Shown here: positions 16,520 to 23,813 of the stretch, piece after piece
Layout: every line of letters begins with the position of its first letter
How positions within the stretch are numbered: position 1 is the first letter of the stretch
NCBI GenBank assembly: GCA_035517615.1
Contig: DATIYM010000033.1
Span: 1 to 64,000 of the forward strand
Reading direction: 5' to 3'
Length of the DNA: 64,000 nucleotides
Source: AG25 sp035517615
GTDB lineage: Bacteria > Gemmatimonadota > Gemmatimonadetes > Gemmatimonadales > GWC2-71-9
Notes under the pieces: model-generated
The model's database searches: none
What the model was told of the DNA's origin: nothing
The model's input: only the letters and a program-made list of their open reading frames with translations
Position numbers and translations under genes: made by a program

Positions 16520-16885
16520 CTAGTGCTCGTGATCCTCGTGGTGCCGGTGATCGTCCCGCTCTTCGTACTTCGTCTGCTGGCTGCGCTGATACGCTTCCCA
16601 GTCGTGACCGCGATACACCGGCCGCTTTTCGGGATACCACTCGCGGCGGCGATTGGCCCACGTTTCCCGCCGCTCCGGATGCGCGACGAGATACGCATAC
16701 TGCGGCCGCTCGATGTAGCCCCAGCCGTACACGAACACCTGGTGCTCCGAATACCAGCACGGCGCATCCCAGGTGCAGTAGTGATACCACGGGCCCGGGC
16801 CCCACGACATGCTGACGGTCGTCGTCGCCGGCGGCGCGCACGCCGCGAGCAGCACGAGGACGGCGCCGGTAAACAGCGTTTTCAT
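16520..16885 (-). CDS. Small aromatic- and His-rich lipoprotein
   Basis: A 121-residue protein beginning MKTLFTGAVLVLLAAC, a clear signal with lipobox LAAC at residues 13-16. The mature part is unusually rich in Trp, Tyr and His (WGPGPWYHYCTWDAPCWY) and ends in a charged HRHHEDHEH tail. No known domain; metal binding by the His/Glu tail is possible. I start at the ATG that gives the lipoprotein signal, not the upstream in-frame ATGs. Confidence 0.7.
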   Translation of the reverse strand: MKTLFTGAVLVLLAACAPPATTTVSMSWGPGPWYHYCTWDAPCWYSEHQVFVYGWGYIERPQYAYLVAHPERRETWANRRREWYPEKRPVYRGHDWEAYQRSQQTKYEERDDHRHHEDHEH

Positions 16886-16928
16886 GTCTGAACTCCGCTC
16901 TGAAGACGCCATCACATTGCGCAATCGA

Positions 16929-16970
16929 GACCGCCCTGACCCGTGAGATAGGTCACGGATCAGGGCGGTC
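16929..16970. repeat. Strong 18-bp hairpin upstream of the lipoprotein gene
   Basis: Arms 16929-16946 and 16953-16970 are complementary except for one base, with a 6-nt loop (GATAGG). It lies in the 225-nt gap between the DUF155 gene (ends at 17111, minus strand) and the lipoprotein start. It may end DUF155 transcription or attenuate the lipoprotein gene; no T-run follows. The rest of the gap (16971-17110) shows nothing I can support. Confidence 0.55.
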
Positions 16971-17110
16971 AGACAACGAACATGTCGCGGCGTGAGGACT
17001 TACGAAACGGAGCTACTCCCCTCCGGGATGCCGCGTAGGCGCTCCAGCCATCGCGCCGCTCGGGATGCGGCTCCAAACGCTCGCACCACCTTCGGGGTTT
17101 TGGAGACGGT

Positions 17111-18301
17111 TCAGTGCCTCCCGACCACCAACGCCAGCACAATCTCGATGGCAATGAGCAGAATAATGACTCCCTCGAGCAGCTCGCTGCGGCGGGCCAT
17201 CGCTTCGGCGTTGAGCATTCCATAGGCCTGTCGGATGATCGCCAGCTTGTGATCGAGCCCGCGGCGCCACGCGCGCCCGCGGAACAGATCCAGCGCGGCC
17301 GCATGCACGCGCGCCAGATACACGTCGTCGGTCACTTTGAGAGAATTTTCGGCACGCTCGACGATTTCCGTCGAATCCGCCACCAGCGTCTGGATGGCCG
17401 CGAGCAGGTCGGCGTAGGAGTGGCCGAAAATCCAGCGCCCGCGTCCGCGCCGCGCGCTCGCGATCCGGTCGTACATGCGCGGCAGCTCCGCGTCGAGCAG
17501 CGCGTCGTAGTAGCGGAGCTCAAGCAGCTGCGCGTTCGCGAATTCGAGCACCAGCTCGACATCGCTGTCCGACCCGAGCGGCTCCACCACAAGCGCGTTG
17601 TTCCAGGTCAGAATCGCGAGATCATCGACATAGTACGAGAACCAGTAGGGCAGGAGCTCCTGGCGCGCTTCCGCCGAGAGCGGACGCGACTCATCGAGTA
17701 ACAGCGGCACCACGTCCACATCCCGGAGCGAGGACGGCGGGAGGGCAGTGCCCGCGGCGTCCGTGAGCCGATCGATGCGGTACACGACGTAGTCCTCCAC
17801 GATCGTCGCGATCTCGGGCCGCACGACCGCCGGCCGAATCCGGGTGGTCAGGTCCCGCAGGTGCCGGTCGAACACGGCCTGAATTTCGGGAGCGAGCGCG
17901 AGCGCGTTCCCCAACGCCGAGTACGCCTGCCACGCGAGCATCCCCGGCGTCGCTACGCGGACGCGCAGCGACACGACGCCGAAATCAAAAATGCGCGCCG
18001 ACACCTGCGCGGACCGGGCGACGCGATCACTGCTGAGCGTCACGCGCTCGGCCGCGAGCGAGATGGTGATCGGCGGGTTCTCAATGCGGATGGCCTGGCT
18101 TTCGGCGCGGGGCGGGCCCGGCGGCCGGAGCGATCCGCGTTCGCCGCGCGGCAGGCCGAGCAGGTCCTGGGCCTGATCGAGCTGGATCTCGTACCCCACG
18201 TCGTACAGGCGGTAGAGCACCACCGATCCCGCGACAGAGGGTTCCGCGACCGCGGGGACGGCGGGAGCCGATGTCGCGGATCGCGGGCGTGTGGTTGTCA
18301 T
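17111..18301 (-). CDS. DUF155 (RMND1/Sif2-like, COG1723) membrane protein
   Basis: A 396-residue protein. The C-terminal half carries features of the DUF155/RMD1 family: LLPYWFSYYVDDLAILTWNNALV, the VELVLEFANAQLLELRYYD helix, and a C-terminal transmembrane anchor preceded by RRSELLEGVIILLIAIEIV. Members occur in bacteria and in mitochondria (RMND1, Rmd1) and have no established bacterial reaction. The N-terminal 50 residues are Ala/Pro-rich and probably disordered. It is divergent from the desaturase gene, and its start codon overlaps that gene's -35 box. Confidence 0.8.
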   Translation of the reverse strand: MTTTRPRSATSAPAVPAVAEPSVAGSVVLYRLYDVGYEIQLDQAQDLLGLPRGERGSLRPPGPPRAESQAIRIENPPITISLAAERVTLSSDRVARSAQVSARIFDFGVVSLRVRVATPGMLAWQAYSALGNALALAPEIQAVFDRHLRDLTTRIRPAVVRPEIATIVEDYVVYRIDRLTDAAGTALPPSSLRDVDVVPLLLDESRPLSAEARQELLPYWFSYYVDDLAILTWNNALVVEPLGSDSDVELVLEFANAQLLELRYYDALLDAELPRMYDRIASARRGRGRWIFGHSYADLLAAIQTLVADSTEIVERAENSLKVTDDVYLARVHAAALDLFRGRAWRRGLDHKLAIIRQAYGMLNAEAMARRSELLEGVIILLIAIEIVLALVVGRH

Positions 18302-18323
18302 ACGTGTCCTATGGTTCTATTAT
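18295..18323 (+). promoter_or_regulatory. Sigma-70-type promoter of the desaturase gene
   Basis: -35 TTGTCA (18295-18300), 17-nt spacer, -10 TATTAT (18318-18323); each box matches the consensus at five of six positions. Expected start near 18330, 27 nt before the desaturase ATG. The -35 overlaps the start codon of the divergent DUF155 gene. Confidence 0.7.
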
Positions 18324-18356
18324 GAACAGGTCCTGCTCCGAAGAGCGAGCTCCTTA

Positions 18357-19388
18357 ATGGATACGAGCCGTCACGCATTTGCGCACTCCGACGCCCCAGA
18401 GCCGCACCGCGCCCGCACCAAGGAAATTCTGGCGCGGCATCCCGAAATTCGCGACCTGATCGGCCACAACCCGGTCACCTTTTTCTGGACGGTCGGGATT
18501 GTCGCGCTGCAGTACGTGATGGCGGCGTTCGTCTCGACGCAGCCCTGGTGGGTGCTATTCGTGGTCGCTTGGTGCGTCGGGGCGTTCGCGAATCACGCCC
18601 TGTTCGTGATGATCCACGAGTGTACGCACCGGCTCGTGTTCAAGCGCAAGGTGCCGAACCAGCTCACCGAGTTGATCGCGAATCTGCCGATGTGCCTGCC
18701 GGGCGCGCTCTCATTTCATAAATATCACCTGAAGCACCACTCGTTTCAGGGTGTGTACGAGCTCGACGCCGATATTCCTAGTGAGTGGGAAGCCAAGCTC
18801 GTGGGCCACTCCGCCCTGGGTAAGGCGCTGTGGCTGCTCTTGTATCCCGTGTTCCAGATCGTGCGGCCGATGCGGGTGAAAGAGGTGTCGTTGCTCGACG
18901 CCTGGTCGCTCACGAATCTCGGTGTCCAGGTTCTCGTGAACGTGGCGGTCTACCTGGTGTGGGGGCCGAAGGCGGTCGTGTACTTCCTCGCCTCGCTGTT
19001 CTTCGCGATCGGCCTGCACCCGCTGGGCGCGCGCTGGATCCAGCGGCATTACATGACGTTCGATGGGGATCAGGAAACGTTCAGTTACTACGGCAAGCTG
19101 AACATCGTGGCGTTCAACGTCGGCTATCACAACGAGCATCACGACTTCCCCTCGGTGGCCTGGAACAAGCTGCCCCGCATCCGCGCCATGGTGCCCGAAG
19201 TGTACGACCGCCTTGCCTATCACACCTCCTGGACCATGCTGCTGCTCCGGTTCCTGTTCGACAGCAAGCTGTCGCTGTTCGACCGCATGATCCGCGAGAA
19301 CAGAAACCGCGTCACGCTGGACGACCAGGTCACGCCGGACACGGACCTGATCGCGGCCGCGCGTCAACCGCTCGCTTCGGGAGTCTGA
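18357..19388 (+). CDS. Sphingolipid delta-4 desaturase (DEGS-like) family protein
   Basis: A 343-residue integral membrane di-iron desaturase. The N-terminus RARTKEILARHPEIRDLIG matches the N-terminal segment of eukaryotic DEGS1 (dihydroceramide desaturase). Three histidine boxes are complete: HECTH (87-91), HLKHH (124-128, within HKYHLKHH) and HNEHH (258-262). The surrounding SYYGKLNIVAFNVGYHNEHH and HDFPS segments follow DEGS almost residue for residue, as does GLHPLGARWIQRHYM. Hydrophobic segments lie at about 42-60, 64-84, 156-170 and 190-222. Known members put a 4,5-trans double bond in the sphingoid base of dihydroceramide. A bacterial homologue beside an FA2H-like gene suggests membrane sphingolipid tailoring; substrate is inference. 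Confidence 0.88.
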   Translation: MDTSRHAFAHSDAPEPHRARTKEILARHPEIRDLIGHNPVTFFWTVGIVALQYVMAAFVSTQPWWVLFVVAWCVGAFANHALFVMIHECTHRLVFKRKVPNQLTELIANLPMCLPGALSFHKYHLKHHSFQGVYELDADIPSEWEAKLVGHSALGKALWLLLYPVFQIVRPMRVKEVSLLDAWSLTNLGVQVLVNVAVYLVWGPKAVVYFLASLFFAIGLHPLGARWIQRHYMTFDGDQETFSYYGKLNIVAFNVGYHNEHHDFPSVAWNKLPRIRAMVPEVYDRLAYHTSWTMLLLRFLFDSKLSLFDRMIRENRNRVTLDDQVTPDTDLIAAARQPLASGV

Positions 19389-19413
19389 CGCCCCGTAGTC
19401 GCGAGAGCCTCGG

Positions 19414-20055
19414 TCAGGTCCGGTCCCGCGCTCGCGTGCCCAACAGCACATCCCACAAGGGCGAACTCACCCCAAAGTTCCGGCTCGAGTCCACGTAATG
19501 ATGGCCGAAATGCGCCCGTCGCAGATACCGGCCCAGCGTGGTGTGACGTGAACCGTGGTGCGTGAGATAGTGGATCGTGTCGTACGCCAGGTATCCGATC
19601 ACAAACCCCGCAAACGCCGGATTCGCGGCCTCCCCGAGCGCGGCGCGAAACGCCACGTAGAACACACAGGCGAGCGGCACGCTGACGCTGGGTGGCATGA
19701 CGAGACGCCGCGAATCGTTGGGAAAGTCGTGATGCACACCGTGCACGAGAAAGTAGAACCGATGACGCAACGTCGGGAGCGCCGGCATTGCCGGCTCCTC
19801 GATCGCCAGGGTGCCGAGAATGCGCCGAGTGTCGTCTTCAATCCACTGCGGGGGATGGAATACATAACGGTGAATGACGTACTCGACCAGGGTCCAGAGC
19901 AGGAGACCGAACACCACGGCGCCGGCCGTGGAGTACACGCGCAACGCCCGTTCCCCCGGCCCGAAGAGTAGGAGCGCGATACAGGGCACGAAAATGGCGT
20001 GCGGCACCAACGGGTGGACGTGACTGAGTGCCTCGAGCCAGGAGCTCCGAAACAT
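19414..20055 (-). CDS. Fatty acid hydroxylase superfamily protein, FA2H/Scs7-like
   Basis: A 213-residue membrane protein of the sterol desaturase/fatty acid hydroxylase superfamily. The metal-binding His pattern is complete: HRYVFH (62-67), HGVHH (105-109), HYLTHH (162-167) and HFGHH (182-186). The sequence around them (LLLWTLVEYVIHRYVFH, then VHHDFPNDSRRLVMPP, then NFGVSSPLWD) is that of ceramide fatty acyl 2-hydroxylases. Start taken at the ATG 20055; another in-frame ATG at 20115 overlaps the end of the TonB receptor gene. It converges with the desaturase gene, 25 nt apart. Confidence 0.87.
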   Translation of the reverse strand: MFRSSWLEALSHVHPLVPHAIFVPCIALLLFGPGERALRVYSTAGAVVFGLLLWTLVEYVIHRYVFHPPQWIEDDTRRILGTLAIEEPAMPALPTLRHRFYFLVHGVHHDFPNDSRRLVMPPSVSVPLACVFYVAFRAALGEAANPAFAGFVIGYLAYDTIHYLTHHGSRHTTLGRYLRRAHFGHHYVDSSRNFGVSSPLWDVLLGTRARDRT

Positions 20056-20072
20056 GCGACACGAAACGTCCT

Positions 20073-20088
20073 CGTTGCGTACGCAACG
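20073..20088. promoter_or_regulatory. Perfect 16-bp palindrome upstream of the hydroxylase gene
   Basis: CGTTGCGTACGCAACG is its own reverse complement. It lies between the TonB receptor stop and the hydroxylase ATG at 20055, a good place for a repressor site. A related inverted repeat GTTGCG-CTGG-CGCAAC occurs at 22544-22559. Confidence 0.5.
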
Positions 20089-20104
20089 CGCCCGCACCGT
20101 GATC

Positions 20105-22099
20105 TCAGAAGGCATAGCGCACGCTCCCGTAGACGGTGCGCGATTGGCCCGGCGAAACGAACTCGCCAGCCTCGAGCTCCCGGTAGGCGGTGTCGAACAT
20201 GTTGCGTACTCCCAGCTGTAGCCGTGCCGGCCCGAATCGCATCATCCCGTTGACGTGGAACAGCGCGTACGCGGGACGAATCACCCCGGGCTCATCAAAC
20301 GGACTATAGGGACCGACCACGTTGGAGGTCAGGCGGACGTTCCACCGCCCGTCGGGCGGCGTCAGGTCCAGCGCCGTCGATCCGACATAGCGCGATGTGT
20401 TGTACACGCGCAGACCCGTCAGCGTATCGCCGTCCTCGGTGATCGACTCGCGATAGCGCGCGTCGTTGAATGTCCAGTCGAGATTCAAGGATACGACGCG
20501 CGTCGCCCGCAGGTTGGCCGTGACTTCGACGCCCTGCCGCCGGCTCGCGCCGCCGCTCGTCGACGTCAGCGTGATCGGGTCGAACGTTTGCTCGTTGCTC
20601 ACGTCCATGCGAAACAGCGCGATACTCCCCTGAAGCCACGGGCGGCTCACCTTGAAGCCCGCTTCGTAGGCCCACTCGGTAATGAAGGGAAGTGTGGGAT
20701 CTTCGATCACCCCATCGGTCTGCCGGAAGCCCTTCGAGACATTCCCGTACAGGCCCAGCGAATCCGGCAGCCGGAACAGCACGCCGAACTTGGGCGACAC
20801 GATGGATTTCGATGCACTCAGCTCGGCAGCGCTATCGGGCGTCGAGTTGGTGCTCTGCCCGTCGATGCGCGCTCCGATGAGCAACCGCAACCGCGTGCTG
20901 ACATCCGTCGCCGACTGGACGAACAAGGCCGCAGAGCCTTGTGACGCGGTGACGAGGGTTTGCGCCGAGTCGCGCACCCGCAGGGTCGTGAACCAGTTCT
21001 CGTAGCGCGAGTGATCCCACCGACCCTCGAGGCCAATTGTGAGCTCCTCGCGCGTCAACGCCCACGTCAAGGCACTCGTGAGCCCGAAGCCATAACGGGA
21101 ATCCTCTTCTTCGGTTTGACTCCCCGTGCCTTCACCGGAACCGGGTTCCGGGGGAATGGTGAGAAACAGCTGCCACCGGCCCTGCGTGGAGTACGCCGTG
21201 CTGCGCCATAACAGCGTCGGTTCCAACACCACCCGCACGCTCGCCCGCTCCTGCGCCCTCCGCTTGAACCCCCCGTCCGAAGGATTCTCGACGACGTCAT
21301 ACTCGTGCGCGTCGAACTGGCTGTCGCTCAGGAATCCGGGAGAATGCCACGTCGTCCCGTACAGCTCCGCACCAAAGTCCACCGTCGTTTTCGCCGATAG
21401 CGACGAGACCAGACGGCCATGGAGCTGTCCCAGCGTGTAATCGCTGTTGGGACGCCAGCCGTCCTCTCGCTCGCCGCGGAATCCCAGCACGCCGCTCGAC
21501 GTGCCTTTATCGTAGCCCGTGAGCAGCCCTCCCTCCACGCGCCCGTAGGAGCCGGGGTCGATCCACGCGGATGTATGATCGAACCGTTCGAGCGTCCGCA
21601 CGTTGACGACCCCGGCCATGGCAAAATTCCCGTACACCGGACTCGTGGGACCTTTGATCACGTCCAGGTCCTGAATCGCCTCCGGGAAGAGCAAGCTCCA
21701 ATCGTTGTATCCCTCGGCATGCCCATTGACCGGCTCGTTGATCGGTACGCCGTCCACCCACATGGCAAGATCGGTGGAATGGTCTGAGCTGAATCCCCGC
21801 ACCGAGGCATCCGACGCGAAGCCCGGCCCCTGGCCCTGGAGGTGCACTTCGACGCCGGCAGTCTGGCGCAGCAGATCGTACGGATCTGACGCCGGTGTTT
21901 GCTGGATGACGCGTGCCGGCACCTGGACGGTGCTCGCCGGCTCCTCGGGTCGCGACGGAGCGGCCGTCACCGTGACGGGAGCAAGACCGATGGGCGCGTG
22001 GTTCAGCGTATCCACGCGAGTCGTATCCCGCTTCCCCTGTGCCCATGCAAATGCTGGCAACGCTGCGAGAAGCAGCGTCGCCCGAGCGAGAGTCTTCAC
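20105..22099 (-). CDS. TonB-dependent outer-membrane receptor
   Basis: A 664-residue outer-membrane active transporter. A signal peptide (about 20 residues, ending FAWAQ) and a TonB-box-like LAPVTVTA are followed by the plug domain (about 55-165: DPYDLLRQTAGVEV, SVRGFSSDHSTDLAMWVDG, LDVIKGPTSPVYG). The rest is a beta-barrel ending in the terminal Phe of VYGSVRYAF, the usual barrel-assembly signal. It starts with GTG. Upstream on the same strand, 74 nt away, is a small secreted His-rich gene, which makes a metal or metallophore substrate plausible. The ligand is not identifiable from sequence. Confidence 0.92.
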   Translation of the reverse strand: MKTLARATLLLAALPAFAWAQGKRDTTRVDTLNHAPIGLAPVTVTAAPSRPEEPASTVQVPARVIQQTPASDPYDLLRQTAGVEVHLQGQGPGFASDASVRGFSSDHSTDLAMWVDGVPINEPVNGHAEGYNDWSLLFPEAIQDLDVIKGPTSPVYGNFAMAGVVNVRTLERFDHTSAWIDPGSYGRVEGGLLTGYDKGTSSGVLGFRGEREDGWRPNSDYTLGQLHGRLVSSLSAKTTVDFGAELYGTTWHSPGFLSDSQFDAHEYDVVENPSDGGFKRRAQERASVRVVLEPTLLWRSTAYSTQGRWQLFLTIPPEPGSGEGTGSQTEEEDSRYGFGLTSALTWALTREELTIGLEGRWDHSRYENWFTTLRVRDSAQTLVTASQGSAALFVQSATDVSTRLRLLIGARIDGQSTNSTPDSAAELSASKSIVSPKFGVLFRLPDSLGLYGNVSKGFRQTDGVIEDPTLPFITEWAYEAGFKVSRPWLQGSIALFRMDVSNEQTFDPITLTSTSGGASRRQGVEVTANLRATRVVSLNLDWTFNDARYRESITEDGDTLTGLRVYNTSRYVGSTALDLTPPDGRWNVRLTSNVVGPYSPFDEPGVIRPAYALFHVNGMMRFGPARLQLGVRNMFDTAYRELEAGEFVSPGQSRTVYGSVRYAF

Positions 22100-22173
22100 A
22101 CTTTCCCTCCGCCAGAGTGAACGCGTCGTAACCAGCGCGACACCGCTTCGTGCCGCTCTGATCGCCTACCCGG

Positions 22174-22524
22174 TCAGCTCGCGAGCGCTATGGGAGGAGG
22201 AGTATCTGGTCCGAAATCGGTGGAGGTGGGCTGCAGGACGCGAGCAACGGAGGCCGTGGGGATTTCGGGTGCACGAGTCGCGGGAGCGAGATCGAGCACT
22301 GGCGGCAATCCCACGGAAACGAGCACATCGAAGGTCCCCCCCATTTGATCGCAGATGCAGGGGCCGTGTGGGTTCGATGGGGAAGAGTGGTGGTGATGAC
22401 CCTGGTGGTGCATCCGGTCCATGCGGCAGCCGAGCGAGACCTCGAGCGCGACGGCGCCGGGCCCTCCGACGAGCCAGCAGAGCGCAAAGATCGAGAGTGC
22501 CACTACGAACCGCGGCCGGTGCAT
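22174..22524 (-). CDS. Small secreted His/Cys-rich protein
   Basis: A 116-residue protein with an N-terminal hydrophobic signal (FVVALSIFALCWLVGG). The mature part has CRMDRMHHQGHHHHSS (residues 33-48) and HGPCICDQMGG (about 53-63), then a Pro/Ala-rich tail. The clustered His, Met and Cys are a good soft-metal (Cu or Zn) binding surface, and similar small proteins often precede metal-related TonB receptors. Same strand and 74 nt ahead of the receptor gene, so probably one operon. The family is not firmly recognised. Confidence 0.65.
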   Translation of the reverse strand: MHRPRFVVALSIFALCWLVGGPGAVALEVSLGCRMDRMHHQGHHHHSSPSNPHGPCICDQMGGTFDVLVSVGLPPVLDLAPATRAPEIPTASVARVLQPTSTDFGPDTPPPIALAS

Positions 22525-22543
22525 GGGCGTAGTTTATGGTGGC

Positions 22544-22559
22544 GTTGCGCTGGCGCAAC
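22544..22559. promoter_or_regulatory. Inverted repeat GTTGCG-CTGG-CGCAAC
   Basis: Perfect 6-bp arms around 4 nt, in the 89-bp gap between the divergent His-rich gene and icd. The half-sites equal the core of the palindrome at 20073-20088 near the hydroxylase gene, but the spacing differs (4 nt here, 2 nt there). Confidence 0.4.
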
Positions 22560-22613
22560 CCCGTGATCGCCATGTAGACTGGACCACGTTTTTTCAACTG
22601 AGGAGCGCGGTGG

Positions 22614-23813
22614 ATGGGCGAGCGCATCGACTTCCGTGATGGCCGGTGGTTGGTTCCCGACGCCCCGATCATTCCCTTCATCGAGGGTGACGGGACGGGA
22701 CCGGACATCTGGCGTGCCGCCCGCCGCGTGTTCGATGCCGTGGTCGAGCGCACGTCGCGCGGTAAGCGCCGGATCGAATGGCTCGAGGTGTTGGCCGGCG
22801 AGAAAGCTTACAACCAGACGGGCTCCTGGCTGCCGGAAGACACGCTCGCGAGCATCCGCCACCATCGCGTGGCCATCAAAGGCCCGCTCACGACCCCGGT
22901 GGGCGGCGGGATCCGCTCGCTCAACGTGGCGCTGCGCCAGCTGCTCGATCTCTACGCCTGCATCCGCCCGGTGCGCTACTTCACGGGCGTGCCGAGCCCG
23001 ATGCGCGAGCCGCACAAGCTCGACGTTGTCATTTTTCGCGAGAACATCGAGGATGTGTACTCGGGGATCGAGTACAAAGCCGAGAGCGCCGAAGCCGACG
23101 CGGTGATCGAGTTTCTCACCGAGCGGTTTGGCGCCACGATCCGTCCCGGGTCGGCGATCGGCATCAAACCCATGTCGAAATTCGGCAGCCAGCGGCTCGT
23201 GGCCAAGGCAATCGCCTACGCGATCCACTCGGGCCGGAAATCCGTGACCCTCGTGCACAAGGGCAACATCATGAAGTTCACCGAAGGCGGCTTCCGGGAG
23301 TGGGGATACGAGATCGCGCGCGAGAAGTTCGGAGACCGGACGAGACCCGAGGGGGAAGGGGGAAGCGGGAAGCGCGATGGGTGCGTGATCATCAAGGATC
23401 GCATCACCGACGCGATGTTTGCGCAGCTCGTGCTCCGGCCCGATGAATACTCGGTGATCGCGGCGCCGAACCTGAATGGTGACCTGCTCTCGGATGCCGC
23501 CGCGGCCCAGGTGGGGGGGCTCGGTCTCGCCCCTGGCGGAAACGTGGGCGACGGGTATGCCGTGTATGAGGCCACTCACGGAACGGCGCCCAAGTATGCG
23601 GGTCAGGACAAAGTGAATCCGTCGAGCGTGATTCTTTCCGGAGCGATGATGTTCGAGGAGCTGGGCTGGACCGATGTCGCGAACGCCATCGTTCGCGGCG
23701 TGGGCGGCGCGATCCAGGGCAAGCGCGTCACCTACGACCTCGCACGGCTGCTTCCCGGATCTACCGAAGTGTCGACCTCCAAATTCGCCGAGTGCATTCT
23801 CGAGCATGTCTGA
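22614..23813 (+). CDS. icd: NADP-dependent isocitrate dehydrogenase
   Basis: Oxidative decarboxylation of isocitrate to 2-oxoglutarate in the TCA cycle. 399 residues, type I family. Visible are FIEGDGTGPDIW (22-33), TTPVGGGIRSLNVALRQ with the substrate-binding Ser and Arg, the VIFRENIEDVYSGIEY segment, VHKGNIMKFTEGGF, and ATHGTAPKYAGQ (cofactor loop). The stretch at about 244-256 (RPEGEGGSGKRDG) is a Gly/Glu-rich insert in a naturally variable loop, encoded by repeated GGGAAGC-like DNA. A GAGGAG ribosome site sits 9 nt before the ATG. The leucyl aminopeptidase start overlaps its end. Confidence 0.96.
   Translation: MGERIDFRDGRWLVPDAPIIPFIEGDGTGPDIWRAARRVFDAVVERTSRGKRRIEWLEVLAGEKAYNQTGSWLPEDTLASIRHHRVAIKGPLTTPVGGGIRSLNVALRQLLDLYACIRPVRYFTGVPSPMREPHKLDVVIFRENIEDVYSGIEYKAESAEADAVIEFLTERFGATIRPGSAIGIKPMSKFGSQRLVAKAIAYAIHSGRKSVTLVHKGNIMKFTEGGFREWGYEIAREKFGDRTRPEGEGGSGKRDGCVIIKDRITDAMFAQLVLRPDEYSVIAAPNLNGDLLSDAAAAQVGGLGLAPGGNVGDGYAVYEATHGTAPKYAGQDKVNPSSVILSGAMMFEELGWTDVANAIVRGVGGAIQGKRVTYDLARLLPGSTEVSTSKFAECILEHV

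Noticed and set aside
16438..16767. Longer N-terminus for the hypothetical protein at 15958-16437
   Set aside because: It would run through the terminator hairpin and antiframe of the lipoprotein gene and is Ser/Arg-rich shadow sequence.
22100..22173. Cobalamin or other riboswitch before the TonB receptor
   Set aside because: The 74-nt gap is too short and shows none of the conserved B12-box or similar elements.
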